A DNA stretch of 37,688 nucleotides from Candidatus Bathyarchaeota archaeon (lineage in GTDB: Archaea; Thermoproteota; Bathyarchaeia; Bathyarchaeales; Bathyarchaeaceae), in contig JAUWDY010000020.1 in assembly GCA_030608565.1 (NCBI GenBank), positions 1-37,688 on the forward strand, read 5' to 3'. Positions 1-8,032 of this stretch are shown one piece after another; position 1 is the stretch's first letter, and every line of letters begins with the position of its first letter. The position numbers were made by a program, and so were the translations under genes. The notes beneath the pieces were generated by a model that saw nothing but the letters and a program-made list of their open reading frames with translations, made no database searches and was not told the DNA's origin.

Positions 1-282
1 TTCAATAATAATGTGAATATTCTCTTGAGTTTTTGTTTTTCCCTCAGGAAAAATGACGAGGTCAGCTCTCTTTCTTGATCTCCCTAATCGTATAGGAAAC
101 TCTACTTTGATTTGTTCCCTTTTGTATTTGTGTTCGATTACTAAGCGTTTTTCTATGTTTCGCCGAATGTATTCCTCAGGAGTGTCTTTACGGAGTTTTC
201 CATCTATGTAATCAGAAATATAACCATCAGGAATAATAATTGCCTGAACTGGAGGGGGGCGCGTACTGTTACTTCTTGTCAT
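1..282 (-). CDS. Type I restriction/N6-methylase-like protein, N-terminal fragment (cut by window edge)
   Basis: The first 94 codons of a gene that runs off the left edge. It starts with ATG at 282. The visible part resembles the HsdR N-terminal (HSDR_N_2) nuclease-type domain found at the start of type I restriction subunits and of some fused N6-adenine methylases. After about 30 residues comes a stretch with EEYIRRNIEKRL, then KVEFPIRLGRSRKRADLVIF and a hydrophobic strand ending in a glutamate at the last visible codon. In this family the Asp of RADLVIF and the Glu of the following E-x-K form the PD-(D/E)xK core; only the first half is visible. Whether the missing part is a helicase or a methylase cannot be told. 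The nearby OLD nuclease and recombinase support a defence-island setting. Confidence 0.7.
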   Translation of the reverse strand, partial: MTRSNSTRPPPVQAIIIPDGYISDYIDGKLRKDTPEEYIRRNIEKRLVIEHKYKREQIKVEFPIRLGRSRKRADLVIFPEGKTKTQENIHIIIE

Positions 283-321
283 TTAAACACAAAGCAAGAT
301 AGATACAAAGGGCTATTTGGA

Positions 322-345
322 TTTTATGGTTTTCCAACCATAAAA
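322..345. repeat. Perfect 10-bp inverted repeat with 4-nt loop
   Basis: TTTTATGGTT (322-331) pairs perfectly with AACCATAAAA (336-345) around a TTCC loop. It lies between the start of the restriction-type gene (282, minus) and the end of the next minus-strand gene (410). It could be a terminator-like hairpin for the upstream gene or an operator for the restriction gene; the sequence does not decide. Confidence 0.6.
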
Positions 346-409
346 CAGGTTTAAATGTCCATCCCACACAGAACCAACTGAAGTTTATGTTTTGTTATGT
401 GCCGATGGT

Positions 410-856
410 TTATGAAATACTCTGTTTCTTTGCGACAACAAGTTTAGCATGTATCTGTTCTATTCTCTGTCTAAGTTCTGGAATCTTTGAAACTGAACTC
501 CACATCTCTTTCAATTCACGTGCTAACTCTTCTATCCTACTTTGTGCAAATGTGTATCCTACCTTGAGTTCACCATAAGCTTGTTCAAGATGAAAAATCC
601 TCTGTTCCAAGTTTTGAAATCTTATTCTGATCGCTCTTCCTCTCTCAAAGTGCGGAACAGAAACCCAACCACCATCGAAGGTTCTTCCAAATAGGGATTG
701 ATGCCCCTTAAAGAAGATACCTCTCTGTGCTAATCTTGCGCCTCTTAGTCCTTCGTTATAGCTCCTATCCAAAAACCATGATGCACCGATGGCTAATGGG
801 ATACCCACAAGAACCCCTCCAGCAAGTAATCCTAAACCAAATTTTTCGTCAATCAT
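410..856 (-). CDS. Hypothetical membrane-anchored coiled-coil protein
   Basis: A 148-residue protein that I do not recognise. Residues about 7-28 form one hydrophobic, glycine-rich segment (a membrane anchor), followed by a basic region of about 60 residues. From about residue 78 to the end the sequence is heptad-like and charged, rich in Glu, Leu, Gln and Arg, typical of a coiled coil. It therefore looks like a single-pass protein with a cytoplasmic coiled-coil tail. It starts with ATG and shares strand with the restriction-type gene 127 bases downstream, from which it is separated by a perfect hairpin. No catalytic motif is visible. Confidence 0.55.
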   Translation of the reverse strand: MIDEKFGLGLLAGGVLVGIPLAIGASWFLDRSYNEGLRGARLAQRGIFFKGHQSLFGRTFDGGWVSVPHFERGRAIRIRFQNLEQRIFHLEQAYGELKVGYTFAQSRIEELARELKEMWSSVSKIPELRQRIEQIHAKLVVAKKQSIS

Positions 857-1095
857 GTTAGCACTTTGCCATACTTGCTTTAATAATGTGTTGAAAAACG
901 CTTTTATACTTTATTATCGTCGGTTCTGTGAAGTCGTATATGCACGCATTTCAGCTGTGCAAAAAGCTATGAAGCCTAAGACATTGTTTCTGAAGTTTTA
1001 AGTGCTGCAACTGCATAATTATACAAGGAAGAAGGGATAGAATGAATAATCAGACTGTTTCATGCCCACATACATGCAGGATAGGAGATTAAGAT

Positions 1096-1308
1096 ATGAT
1101 CCGAAAACCTGTCAGTTCAAGTAATTTGCGCTCGATTGGTTATGACCTAAAATCCCTGACCTTGGAAATAGAATTTCACGACGGTAGTGTCTACCAGTAT
1201 TTTGATGTCCCAGAGTCCGTATACAATGCACTAATGTCTGCATCTTCCCATGGATCCTTCTTTCATCGCCATATTAAAGATCGATTTCAGTGGGCAAAAA
1301 TTCGGTAG
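1096..1308 (+). CDS. KTSC-domain microprotein
   Basis: A 70-residue protein that is essentially one KTSC domain. It contains the family's opening V-S-S-S-N-L-x-S-I-G-Y-D, the central L-x-I-E-F-H-D-G-S-V-Y-x-Y-x-x-V-P, and the closing S-x-G-x-F-x-x-x-I-K-D-R-F. KTSC is a small domain of unknown biochemical role found alone or fused to other proteins. The start ATG is preceded by a good ribosome-binding site (AGGAG, about 1084-1088). Its stop lies only 11-17 bases before the OLD-family nuclease gene on the same strand, so the two are probably co-transcribed. This suggests the small protein is a partner or modulator of the nuclease; that role is inference. Confidence 0.8.
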   Translation: MIRKPVSSSNLRSIGYDLKSLTLEIEFHDGSVYQYFDVPESVYNALMSASSHGSFFHRHIKDRFQWAKIR

Positions 1309-1325
1309 GGCGATAAACAATAATA

Positions 1326-3299
1326 ATTGAATCAATCCATGTTCAAAACTTCCGTTGCATCCGAGACGAAACGCTGCCCTGTGAACAACTAACAGTACTT
1401 GTCGGGCCAAACGGATCAGGAAAGTCATCATTTTTGCGGGCTTTAGATATGTTCTATGCACCAAATGCGAGATACACTGAAGACGACTTCTATGATCGGG
1501 ACACCTCGCAAGACATTGTAGTTACAGTTACATTCGCCGATTTGACAGAAGATGAAAAGAAACTTTTCCGGATATACATAGAGGGTGAAAAACTAACGGT
1601 CGAAAAGGTCATGAAATGGTCTCCAAGCAGAGGAAGCCAAAAATATCACGGAATAAGTCTTCAGAATCCTGAATTTAGTTCTTTTCGATTGGCAAAGGGA
1701 TCTAATCTAAGAACAGAGTATAACAAGTTGCGGGAGGCCAAATATTCTGATTTGCCTGAGTATACTAACAAAGATGACGCTGGGAGTGCACTGCAAGCGT
1801 GGGAAGAATCACACCCCAACCAATGCTCACGGCAACGGGACGAAGGCCAGTTCTTCGGTTTCAGGGAAGTTGGGGAGGCGCGTCTTGAACGTTTTACACG
1901 ATTCATTTCCATCCCAGCTGTTCGTGAAGCATCTGATGATGCAGCAGAGGGAAGAGGCACACCTCTAACTGAGATTATGGACTTGGTTGTGCGAAGTGTT
2001 CTTGCACGAAGGAAGGAAATAATAGAGTTGCAAAAAACAACTCAGAATCAATACGAAAAAATAGTAGATCCAACTAAGCTTGTGGAATTGCAGACTCTGG
2101 AGCACGATCTGAACAGTACACTCAAAACGTATGTTCCAGATGCAGGAGTCAACTTGACTTGGTTAACTGAAGATGCTATTGATATTCCGATGCCGAAGGC
2201 CAATATCAAGCTCGTAGAAGACGGGTACCCATCTTCGGTGGAACGCACTGGACATGGCCTGCAACGTGCTTTGATTCTAACCATGCTTCAACACCTCGCC
2301 ATCGCACGGCCGCCTGCACAAGAAGAAACAGATGAGAAACAGACTGAGACTGACACTGACGGAACTTCCAAGGATAAACTAGTGCTGGGAATACCTAATC
2401 TTATTATAGGAATAGAGGAACCAGAGCTTTATCAACATCCTAATAGGCAACGTCATCTGTCCAAAATTCTTCTGAAACTTGCGACAGGGAGAATAAAAGG
2501 TGTAGCGGATTGCACGCAAGTCATTTACAGCACACATTCGCCACTATTCGTAGACACAAAACGATTCGACAAAGTGCGGGCACTTCGTAAAGTCCGCGTA
2601 GAAGCTAATAAGCCAAAGCAGACCAAAGTGAAATACACGACTTTTGACGAAGTAGCAAGAATTATTGAAAAGGCTGACGGAAAGCCAGAAGGTACCTACA
2701 GGCGTAGCACCTTAGAACTCCGTCTTCAAACACTTATGACTCCTTGGTTGAGCGAAGGGTTCTTTGCTGATGTTGCTGTGTTGGTGGAAGGACAAGAGGA
2801 TCGCGCAGCAATACTCGGAGTAGCTACAGCACTTGGACATGACTTTGAGAGCATGGGTATTTCAGTCCTACCTTGCATGGGCAAAAGGAGCTTAGATAGG
2901 CCAACGGCTATTTTCAGAGAGCTGCAAATTCCAGTATATGTTATATGGGACAGTGATTATGGAAAAGCGGCAAAAGCAGAGGATAACCATAGGTTATTAA
3001 GGCTCTTTGATAAACCGATTGAAGATTGGCCTGAGAAGGTAACAGAAGAGTTTGCTTGCTTCAAACAGACTCTCCACGAGACTTTACGCACAGAAATTGG
3101 TGAGGAATTGTGTAATGATACTTTAAAGGCATGCTGCAAAGATTTATGTTTGGATAAGAAGCATGCCATTAAGAATCCGAAAGTCATCCAAGAAATTATT
3201 TACGAAGCTCGGAAGCAGGGAAAATCAAGCACCACTTTGGAGAAAATCATTTCCCAGATTTTTGCCCTTAGAAAAACCGAAGCATTGGCTGGGGAGTGA
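1326..3299 (+). CDS. OLD-family ATP-dependent endonuclease (AAA ATPase + TOPRIM)
   Basis: About 657 residues. An ABC/SMC-like ATPase is followed by a TOPRIM nuclease domain. The Walker A GPNGSGKSS lies at residues about 27-35, upstream of the first usable TTG (1434), so the real start must be earlier. The frame opens only after a stop at 1314-1316 and contains no ATG or GTG before Walker A, leaving ATT 1326 or ATA 1320/1323 as starts. The N-terminus then reads ESIHVQNFRCIRDE, as in RecF/OLD proteins. The signature-like GHGLQRALILT, Walker B with catalytic Glu (GIEEPELYQHP, about 364) and the H-loop STHSPLF follow. TOPRIM residues are the Glu of LVEGQEDRA (about 487) and DSD (about 542). OLD nucleases act in phage defence, alone or with a partner as in Gabija. 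It sits directly after the KTSC gene. Confidence 0.85.
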   Translation: MESIHVQNFRCIRDETLPCEQLTVLVGPNGSGKSSFLRALDMFYAPNARYTEDDFYDRDTSQDIVVTVTFADLTEDEKKLFRIYIEGEKLTVEKVMKWSPSRGSQKYHGISLQNPEFSSFRLAKGSNLRTEYNKLREAKYSDLPEYTNKDDAGSALQAWEESHPNQCSRQRDEGQFFGFREVGEARLERFTRFISIPAVREASDDAAEGRGTPLTEIMDLVVRSVLARRKEIIELQKTTQNQYEKIVDPTKLVELQTLEHDLNSTLKTYVPDAGVNLTWLTEDAIDIPMPKANIKLVEDGYPSSVERTGHGLQRALILTMLQHLAIARPPAQEETDEKQTETDTDGTSKDKLVLGIPNLIIGIEEPELYQHPNRQRHLSKILLKLATGRIKGVADCTQVIYSTHSPLFVDTKRFDKVRALRKVRVEANKPKQTKVKYTTFDEVARIIEKADGKPEGTYRRSTLELRLQTLMTPWLSEGFFADVAVLVEGQEDRAAILGVATALGHDFESMGISVLPCMGKRSLDRPTAIFRELQIPVYVIWDSDYGKAAKAEDNHRLLRLFDKPIEDWPEKVTEEFACFKQTLHETLRTEIGEELCNDTLKACCKDLCLDKKHAIKNPKVIQEIIYEARKQGKSSTTLEKIISQIFALRKTEALAGE

Positions 3300-3427
3300 A
3301 GCATAATGAATGTGAAGAAATTCCCCTTTCTTAAGCACTCGCACATTATGAGTTCCTAACAGTTACCAGAACCTGGTATACACGCATAGAAACACAAATC
3401 GATATCAAGGTGAGTAAGAGACTATTG

Positions 3428-3751
3428 TTATCCCCAAATTGTAAGCAAAAGAAGGATAAGCATGCCAATTATCAGGCCAACCAACATCAAAAGACAGAAA
3501 TACGCTGAAATTTTCAAACTGTGTGGTTCACTTCTTCTTCCTGAAACTATTGCTATGCCAGAAACAAGAACTACCACAGTCAAGACCACCACCAATATGG
3601 TTACCCAAACTTGAAGAATTAAGGATATACTTCTATCACTAAGCGTGTAAGCAAATATGATCGCAAGCATTGTTGCGCATGTTCGCAAGACTATATCAAG
3701 AATACGCATGTGTTTCTCGTAATCGCTGTTCTCTTTTGACACACCTTTCAC
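3428..3751 (-). CDS. Hypothetical three-helix membrane protein
   Basis: A 107-residue protein with three predicted membrane helices: about residues 17-37, 44-69 and 81-106. It starts with GTG at 3751, immediately after the stop codon of the 153-residue gene (3752-3754), so the two are translationally linked in one transcript. No known family motif is visible. A two-gene membrane unit next to defence-type genes could act in membrane sensing or damage, but nothing in the sequence shows this. Confidence 0.55.
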   Translation of the reverse strand: MKGVSKENSDYEKHMRILDIVLRTCATMLAIIFAYTLSDRSISLILQVWVTILVVVLTVVVLVSGIAIVSGRRSEPHSLKISAYFCLLMLVGLIIGMLILLLLTIWG

Positions 3752-4213
3752 CTAAAAATCCACATCTAAGGAGTAGTCATCTACCTCCATACTTGCTCGT
3801 AATAACTTCACTGAGATGTGATAGCTTCCTGTCTCTGGGCTTCCATAGCTAACCCAAACAAATGTGTACTCCCCACTTGGTACGTCTTGCAGAGTTGAAT
3901 TGAATACCAGAGCCCCATTTTTGGACACTTCAACTTTGATGGTATATGCACCTACTCCGACAGAAGGGGAAGGGAATAGAGATATTATCAGTGGCACACG
4001 GGGGTTTTCTACAAACAGATTTTTGATGATGTCACGATCTGTGGTGATAATTATGCGAGTTTGAGGTAATAACGGCATGGTGGAAGTAATAAGAACAAGC
4101 AATAGGGCAATTGCAATTATCAGTGGTCCGGTTAGGCCTGTTTTGTATACTGGCATCTTTCGTTTTCCGCTTTGATAGTTTTCTACCTCATCATTCAAAG
4201 GCTTTTCGGACAT
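3752..4213 (-). CDS. Hypothetical membrane-anchored extracellular beta-domain protein
   Basis: A 153-residue protein. A short polar N-terminus is followed by one membrane helix (about residues 28-49) and an outside domain of about 95 residues with alternating hydrophobic strands and glycines. That domain includes YTIKVEVSKNGALVFNST and a G-E-Y-T-F-V-W-V-S-Y-G-S-P-E-T-G-S-Y stretch, typical of an immunoglobulin-like or fibronectin-like beta fold. It is the first gene of a tight pair with the three-helix membrane protein downstream. Its layout (anchor plus K-N-G-x-L-V-F strand pair) recalls the larger membrane protein at 36548-37585, which has K-K-N-G-D-L-V-F. Function unknown. Confidence 0.5.
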   Translation of the reverse strand: MSEKPLNDEVENYQSGKRKMPVYKTGLTGPLIIAIALLLVLITSTMPLLPQTRIIITTDRDIIKNLFVENPRVPLIISLFPSPSVGVGAYTIKVEVSKNGALVFNSTLQDVPSGEYTFVWVSYGSPETGSYHISVKLLRASMEVDDYSLDVDF

Positions 4214-4512
4214 AATTGTTTCGCCTCATCTCAAAGGAAAAATCGAGAAAGCCCACCAAGTTGGGGCATTTACTCGAAAAGTTTCGCCAACCGCATACAT
4301 GCAGAAAAAAGCACAAATAATAAAAAATAACCAGATAAAACACTGAAAAGCGTTGACGTTACCTCAGGCATGTCGGTTGAATTTTCTAGGATGAAGAACA
4401 ACCCAAAAAGACGCGTATGCGCGCGCGCAAATAAAGAAAAACCCTAAAAACCCTCAAAGATGATTAAAACTTCCCGACGGTTTTCGGCATGCATGCATAA
4501 ATTTGACCTTTC
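4214..4512. other. Gene-free gap with alternating purine-pyrimidine tracts
   Basis: This 299-base gap between the membrane-protein pair and the recombinase gene shows no convincing coding frame. It holds a GC-alternating tract at about 4411-4429 (ACGCGTATGCGCGCGCGCA) and a GCATGCATGCAT tract at 4487-4498, just beyond the recombinase stop. It also contains the presumptive promoter of the minus-strand 153-residue gene. Confidence 0.5.
4487..4498. repeat. GCATGCATGC intergenic motif, copy 1
   Basis: A self-complementary alternating purine-pyrimidine tract (GCATGCATGCAT). The same decamer recurs in four other intergenic places of this window (16460, 16758, 17393 and 36336). Confidence 0.8.
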
Positions 4513-5757
4513 TCATTCTATCTGTAATTCAAGCATGTCTGACAGCTTTTCTTTTGCGTCTTTCACTATGCTTGCAAAAAATTTTCTTCCACCAGGGAGT
4601 TGAAGCATTTTCTCAATATCTTTTAGAAGTGGGTCTTCGGTTTGTCTGATTATTGGACTGGTGTAGATGTTGATGTAAGGTTCAAGTTTTGCGTATTCCC
4701 TTTCAATTACATCCTCTCGGATTTCTGGGGTTCTGTCGTATGCTCCTCCAACAGCTTCAATGCCGTTTCCATGTCCCATCCAAAACTCTACAATATGTCT
4801 GTCAATGCATCTTTCTGGCACGCTTGCTTCAGTCTTGAATAGTTTGCGGAACATATGACTTACCTGCTCCCATGCCTTCTTTTTCTTCATGGCGTTCAAG
4901 TAGTTTTGTTGAAAATTGTTTCCTCCATAGGGCGTAGCATTGTTGGTAATGAAGATGGGTGTACCTTCAACGATTTCTGGTTTAACGAATCCTCTTTCTT
5001 TTTGAACTTTCTCTACAATTCTATCTCTTTTAAGTAGCCATTTTTTGAGTTCGTGGATTGCATCTCTTGAAATATATGTGAAGTACCATTTGTCGTGACC
5101 TTTCCTTCCAGTAATCTCAATTTTAATGCGTTCCCTTCCTTCATCTAACTGCTGTTTGACCTCGGACCACATATACCCAAACTTGTAGATGACCGCACCG
5201 ACTTCCATGCCGCTCTGAAGCATAATCAACAGAATGGTGCGTTCTCGTTGCTTCATTTTTCCCAGAATCTTCTTTGCATCGAATACCGAGATCTGCCGTG
5301 GATGATGCCTCCGTTTCTGGCGATGACCATACCTTCCCTTCGCTGACGTCAACTGCACTTCATAATATTCATAAAAACTCTTGATAACCACAAACTTGTG
5401 ATATTTGCGTCCGTCGCTTAACCGCTGAAAATACGGGTCCTGATTGTCCCTTGTGTATTCCATAACCAAACTAATATGCTTCTGTCTCTCCTCCACATCC
5501 CCGCTCTTACGCCTACGCAACTGATCATTCAGCAACTCACGAGGAGAAACATCCCAGCCCTTCTCCAACCTCAACCACTTGAAATACCTACATAAAGTCG
5601 CGGCATTCTGATCCCGCGTACAAGCAGACCCTTTCCTCCGGCGCCCATCATACTTCATCAAAAAACTCTTGACAACCGCACTCCCCTCAACAAAACCCTC
5701 AACCTCCTCCCGCGAAACCCCAAACCTACTCCTCACTGGCATCCGATTCCTCACCAC
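4513..5757 (-). CDS. Tyrosine recombinase/integrase-like protein, catalytic Arg I not conserved
   Basis: A 414-residue site-specific recombinase of the lambda-integrase superfamily. The N-terminal half (about 20-135) is the core-binding/SAM-like region. The catalytic domain starts near residue 150. Visible active-site elements are the beta-hairpin Lys (GRKGHDKW, K219/K223), box II H-x-x-R (H301, R304), the following His (GHG, H329) and a nucleophile Tyr (GAYDRT, Y340). At the position where the first catalytic Arg is expected (typically S-G-M-R-I-x-E-x-L) the sequence reads SGMEVGAVI, so Arg is replaced by Glu at about 185. It starts with GTG at 5757, 35 bases from the stop of the dehalogenase-like gene, on the same strand. 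It probably mobilised the island to its left; whether it is still active is uncertain. Confidence 0.8.
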   Translation of the reverse strand: MVRNRMPVRSRFGVSREEVEGFVEGSAVVKSFLMKYDGRRRKGSACTRDQNAATLCRYFKWLRLEKGWDVSPRELLNDQLRRRKSGDVEERQKHISLVMEYTRDNQDPYFQRLSDGRKYHKFVVIKSFYEYYEVQLTSAKGRYGHRQKRRHHPRQISVFDAKKILGKMKQRERTILLIMLQSGMEVGAVIYKFGYMWSEVKQQLDEGRERIKIEITGRKGHDKWYFTYISRDAIHELKKWLLKRDRIVEKVQKERGFVKPEIVEGTPIFITNNATPYGGNNFQQNYLNAMKKKKAWEQVSHMFRKLFKTEASVPERCIDRHIVEFWMGHGNGIEAVGGAYDRTPEIREDVIEREYAKLEPYINIYTSPIIRQTEDPLLKDIEKMLQLPGGRKFFASIVKDAKEKLSDMLELQIE

Positions 5758-5792
5758 TCTAACGAGAAACTTGAAGAAGTTATAGGCTTTTC

Positions 5793-6866
5793 TTAAAAAA
5801 CGTTCCAGAATTCTTTAGGAGTCACTTTAGCCTTTCTTGCTGAGGCTATGTTGTATGGACAAACCTTTATGCATGTTGAACAATCCATGCCGTTTTGGCA
5901 CCAGTAAAGGTAGCATCGTTCGACATCAACATACCATTTCAACGCTCCTGGATTGTTGGATCTGCATGTTGCTTGGAAGTTTGGTTCATTATCCATAGAA
6001 ATCGCAACCGCCTTGCATTGTTGAGCGCACAACTTGCATTCTTCACAGAATTCTTTTACGCCGAATTCTATGGGTTTGTCAGGGCCCAACGGAAGATCTG
6101 TGAAAATCTTGCAGAGTCTTACTCTTGGGCCGTATTGAGGTGTTATCAATAGGCCATTGCGACCTAGTTGTCCAAGTCCAGCGTCAATTGCAAGTGGAAT
6201 GCTTAAGGCTGTGTCATTTCCGCATTGAATTGCTTCATATCCTAGATTTCGGATAAACTCGCCCATGCCTGCAAGTATAAAAGCCATTTTTGAATACCCT
6301 GCTCCAGTGGCGGCTGCAGCAGGAGCAGCTGGAGAAGTTGCAATCCCATCCGCATCCATTTCAACCGCCATAACAATAACATTTTCGAATTTCTCTGGAA
6401 TATCAACATCTGCATATAGCCAGTCTCTATTTAGCTTGCAGATTCCAACCAGCGATGCACCGAAAAGATTTGCTGCTCGCTTGGTAAAAGTGCTCATTTT
6501 ACATGGGTCATCAATTTCATGTTTCGTTTTTGTCCAATCAATTCCAATAGTAGCTGCTGGGGTTCCATACAATTTAATTTTCTTCCAGGAAAAACCACCT
6601 TCGAAAGCGTCATGCACTATCCAAGAGGCGTGAGCTAACGCAAAGTCGACTCTTGAATAACCCGGTTTTCCATTTGCAATGATGTCAATCACCTTTTCAT
6701 CGTACATTTGCTTGTAGCCTTTCCATGATGAATCCCACATTACTCTATCAAAAACTGTGTTTTTGCTGTTGAAGCGGTGAAGTTTGGATCTATCAATAAC
6801 GTAGGGCGGTTTTCCAATCCTTTTGACTTTAGCTTTGGGAGCGTTGTTTGTTCGATTTGAATTCAT
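5793..6866 (-). CDS. Reductive-dehalogenase-like cobalamin/Fe-S protein
   Basis: A 357-residue homologue of RdhA catalytic subunits. The cobalamin-binding half includes AANLFGASLVGICKLNRDW (about 131-149), YSKMAFILAGMGEFIRNLGYEA and AGLGQLGRNGLLITPQYGPRVRLCKIFTDLPL (about 229-260), all typical of the family. Two ferredoxin-type clusters follow: C274-x2-C277-x2-C280-x3-C284, and C329-x2-C332-x3-C336 with C323 (or C318) as the likely fourth ligand. There is no twin-arginine signal, so it is probably cytoplasmic, unlike respiratory dehalogenases. It stops soon after the second cluster motif (KEFWNVF), giving a shorter C-terminus than usual RdhA, and the recombinase gene begins just beyond. The substrate cannot be told; many archaeal homologues may not dehalogenate at all. 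Confidence 0.8.
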   Translation of the reverse strand: MNSNRTNNAPKAKVKRIGKPPYVIDRSKLHRFNSKNTVFDRVMWDSSWKGYKQMYDEKVIDIIANGKPGYSRVDFALAHASWIVHDAFEGGFSWKKIKLYGTPAATIGIDWTKTKHEIDDPCKMSTFTKRAANLFGASLVGICKLNRDWLYADVDIPEKFENVIVMAVEMDADGIATSPAAPAAAATGAGYSKMAFILAGMGEFIRNLGYEAIQCGNDTALSIPLAIDAGLGQLGRNGLLITPQYGPRVRLCKIFTDLPLGPDKPIEFGVKEFCEECKLCAQQCKAVAISMDNEPNFQATCRSNNPGALKWYVDVERCYLYWCQNGMDCSTCIKVCPYNIASARKAKVTPKEFWNVF

Positions 6867-7084
6867 AATCTAGCACCTAAAGACATAACAGAATAGAGGA
6901 TTTAAGTTGATTTTCTTTCTTTTCTAGATTCTGTTGGCTCTTCTATCATGAAAGCTTTTGTCGTAATGTTTCAAAAACCTTCTACTGGTCCCTCGCAAGT
7001 TTCAACCTTGACGTAAGAGTTTAAAAAGTCAGAAACCTTCATATTCTAAACCTCTTGAAATAGAAAAAAAGGGAAGTGCACGAC

Positions 7085-8020
7085 ATGGGACCTTGGAAAG
7101 GGATGCGTTATTATCAGGATAGGGACACATTCGTAGAAATTGATGATACCTTCGCCGAGATGTTTCCGATGTGGGCTGGAAGAATTCTGATAACGGCTCA
7201 CAACAAGAAATGGGCGTTAACAGCAGCGGGCATGGCAACAGGATTCGCTGCTTCCATAATCATGTCTCCAGCAGAAGCCGGAATAGAAGATATCGTTCCA
7301 TCCAATAAAACTCCGGATGGACGAGTTGGAGCGGTGATCCAAATTTACCACAGGACACGGAGGGAATTGAAGACCCAGATGATCTTAAGGATAAGTCAAT
7401 GTGTCATGACCTGTCCTACGACCGCAGCCTTCGACGCGCTGCCCAAAGCTAAGAGAAGATTGAAAGTGGGACGAAGCCTTCGCCTTTTCGGTGACGGATT
7501 TCAAAAAAAAGATGCTGTCGCAGGGCGTGATGTTTGGCGCATCCCAGTCATGGAGGGAGAATTCGTAGTGGAAGATCGCTTCGGCGTTATGAAGGCCGTT
7601 GCTGGGGGGAACTTTTTGATTCTAGCGGAAAGTCGTGATTCCTGTCTTGAAGCGGCGGAGGATGGGGTAAAGGCTATCAACCAAGGGGCTGAAGGAGTCA
7701 TATTGCCGTTCCCTGGAGGTGTATGCGGGTCTGGATCTAAATCAGGCTCAATGAAATACAAACTTAGAGCATCGACGAATCACCCGCTCTGTCCGGGACT
7801 GAAGAAAATTGTGCCTGACTCGCAGGTTCCAGACAACGTGAATAGCGTTTACGAAATCGTCATAAACGGTTTGAATTCCAATTTTGTTAAGAAAGCGATG
7901 GCTGAAGGGATAAAAGCAGCAGTGAAGGTTCCAGGAGTCGTTAAAATCTCGGCTGGTAACTATGGGGGAAAGCTCGGTCCGTTCCGAGCTTATCTTAAAG
8001 AAGTACTACAACTAACATAG
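7085..8020 (+). CDS. ftr: Formylmethanofuran:tetrahydromethanopterin formyltransferase
   Basis: Transfers the formyl group from formylmethanofuran to tetrahydromethanopterin (EC 2.3.1.101), the second step of the archaeal methyl branch of the Wood-Ljungdahl pathway, in the cytoplasm. The whole protein fits the family. It has an N-terminal lobe with IDDTFAEMFPMWAGRILITA and SPAEAGIE, a middle lobe with G-R-D-V-W-R-I-P-V-M-E-G-E-F-V, and a C-terminal lobe with GSKSGSMKYKL and TNHPLCPGL. Length about 311 residues is slightly above the usual 297 because of a short N-terminal extension. I chose ATG 7085 over GTG 7076 because the GGGA ribosome-binding site (7071) is properly spaced only for the ATG. 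The ubiX gene follows 12 bases later, so the two are likely one operon. Confidence 0.93.
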   Translation: MGPWKGMRYYQDRDTFVEIDDTFAEMFPMWAGRILITAHNKKWALTAAGMATGFAASIIMSPAEAGIEDIVPSNKTPDGRVGAVIQIYHRTRRELKTQMILRISQCVMTCPTTAAFDALPKAKRRLKVGRSLRLFGDGFQKKDAVAGRDVWRIPVMEGEFVVEDRFGVMKAVAGGNFLILAESRDSCLEAAEDGVKAINQGAEGVILPFPGGVCGSGSKSGSMKYKLRASTNHPLCPGLKKIVPDSQVPDNVNSVYEIVINGLNSNFVKKAMAEGIKAAVKVPGVVKISAGNYGGKLGPFRAYLKEVLQLT

Positions 8021-8032
8021 CAGGTGCACAAC

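Noticed and set aside
1434-1436. TTG 1434 as start of the OLD-family nuclease
   Set aside because: It would remove the Walker A motif encoded just upstream in the same frame.
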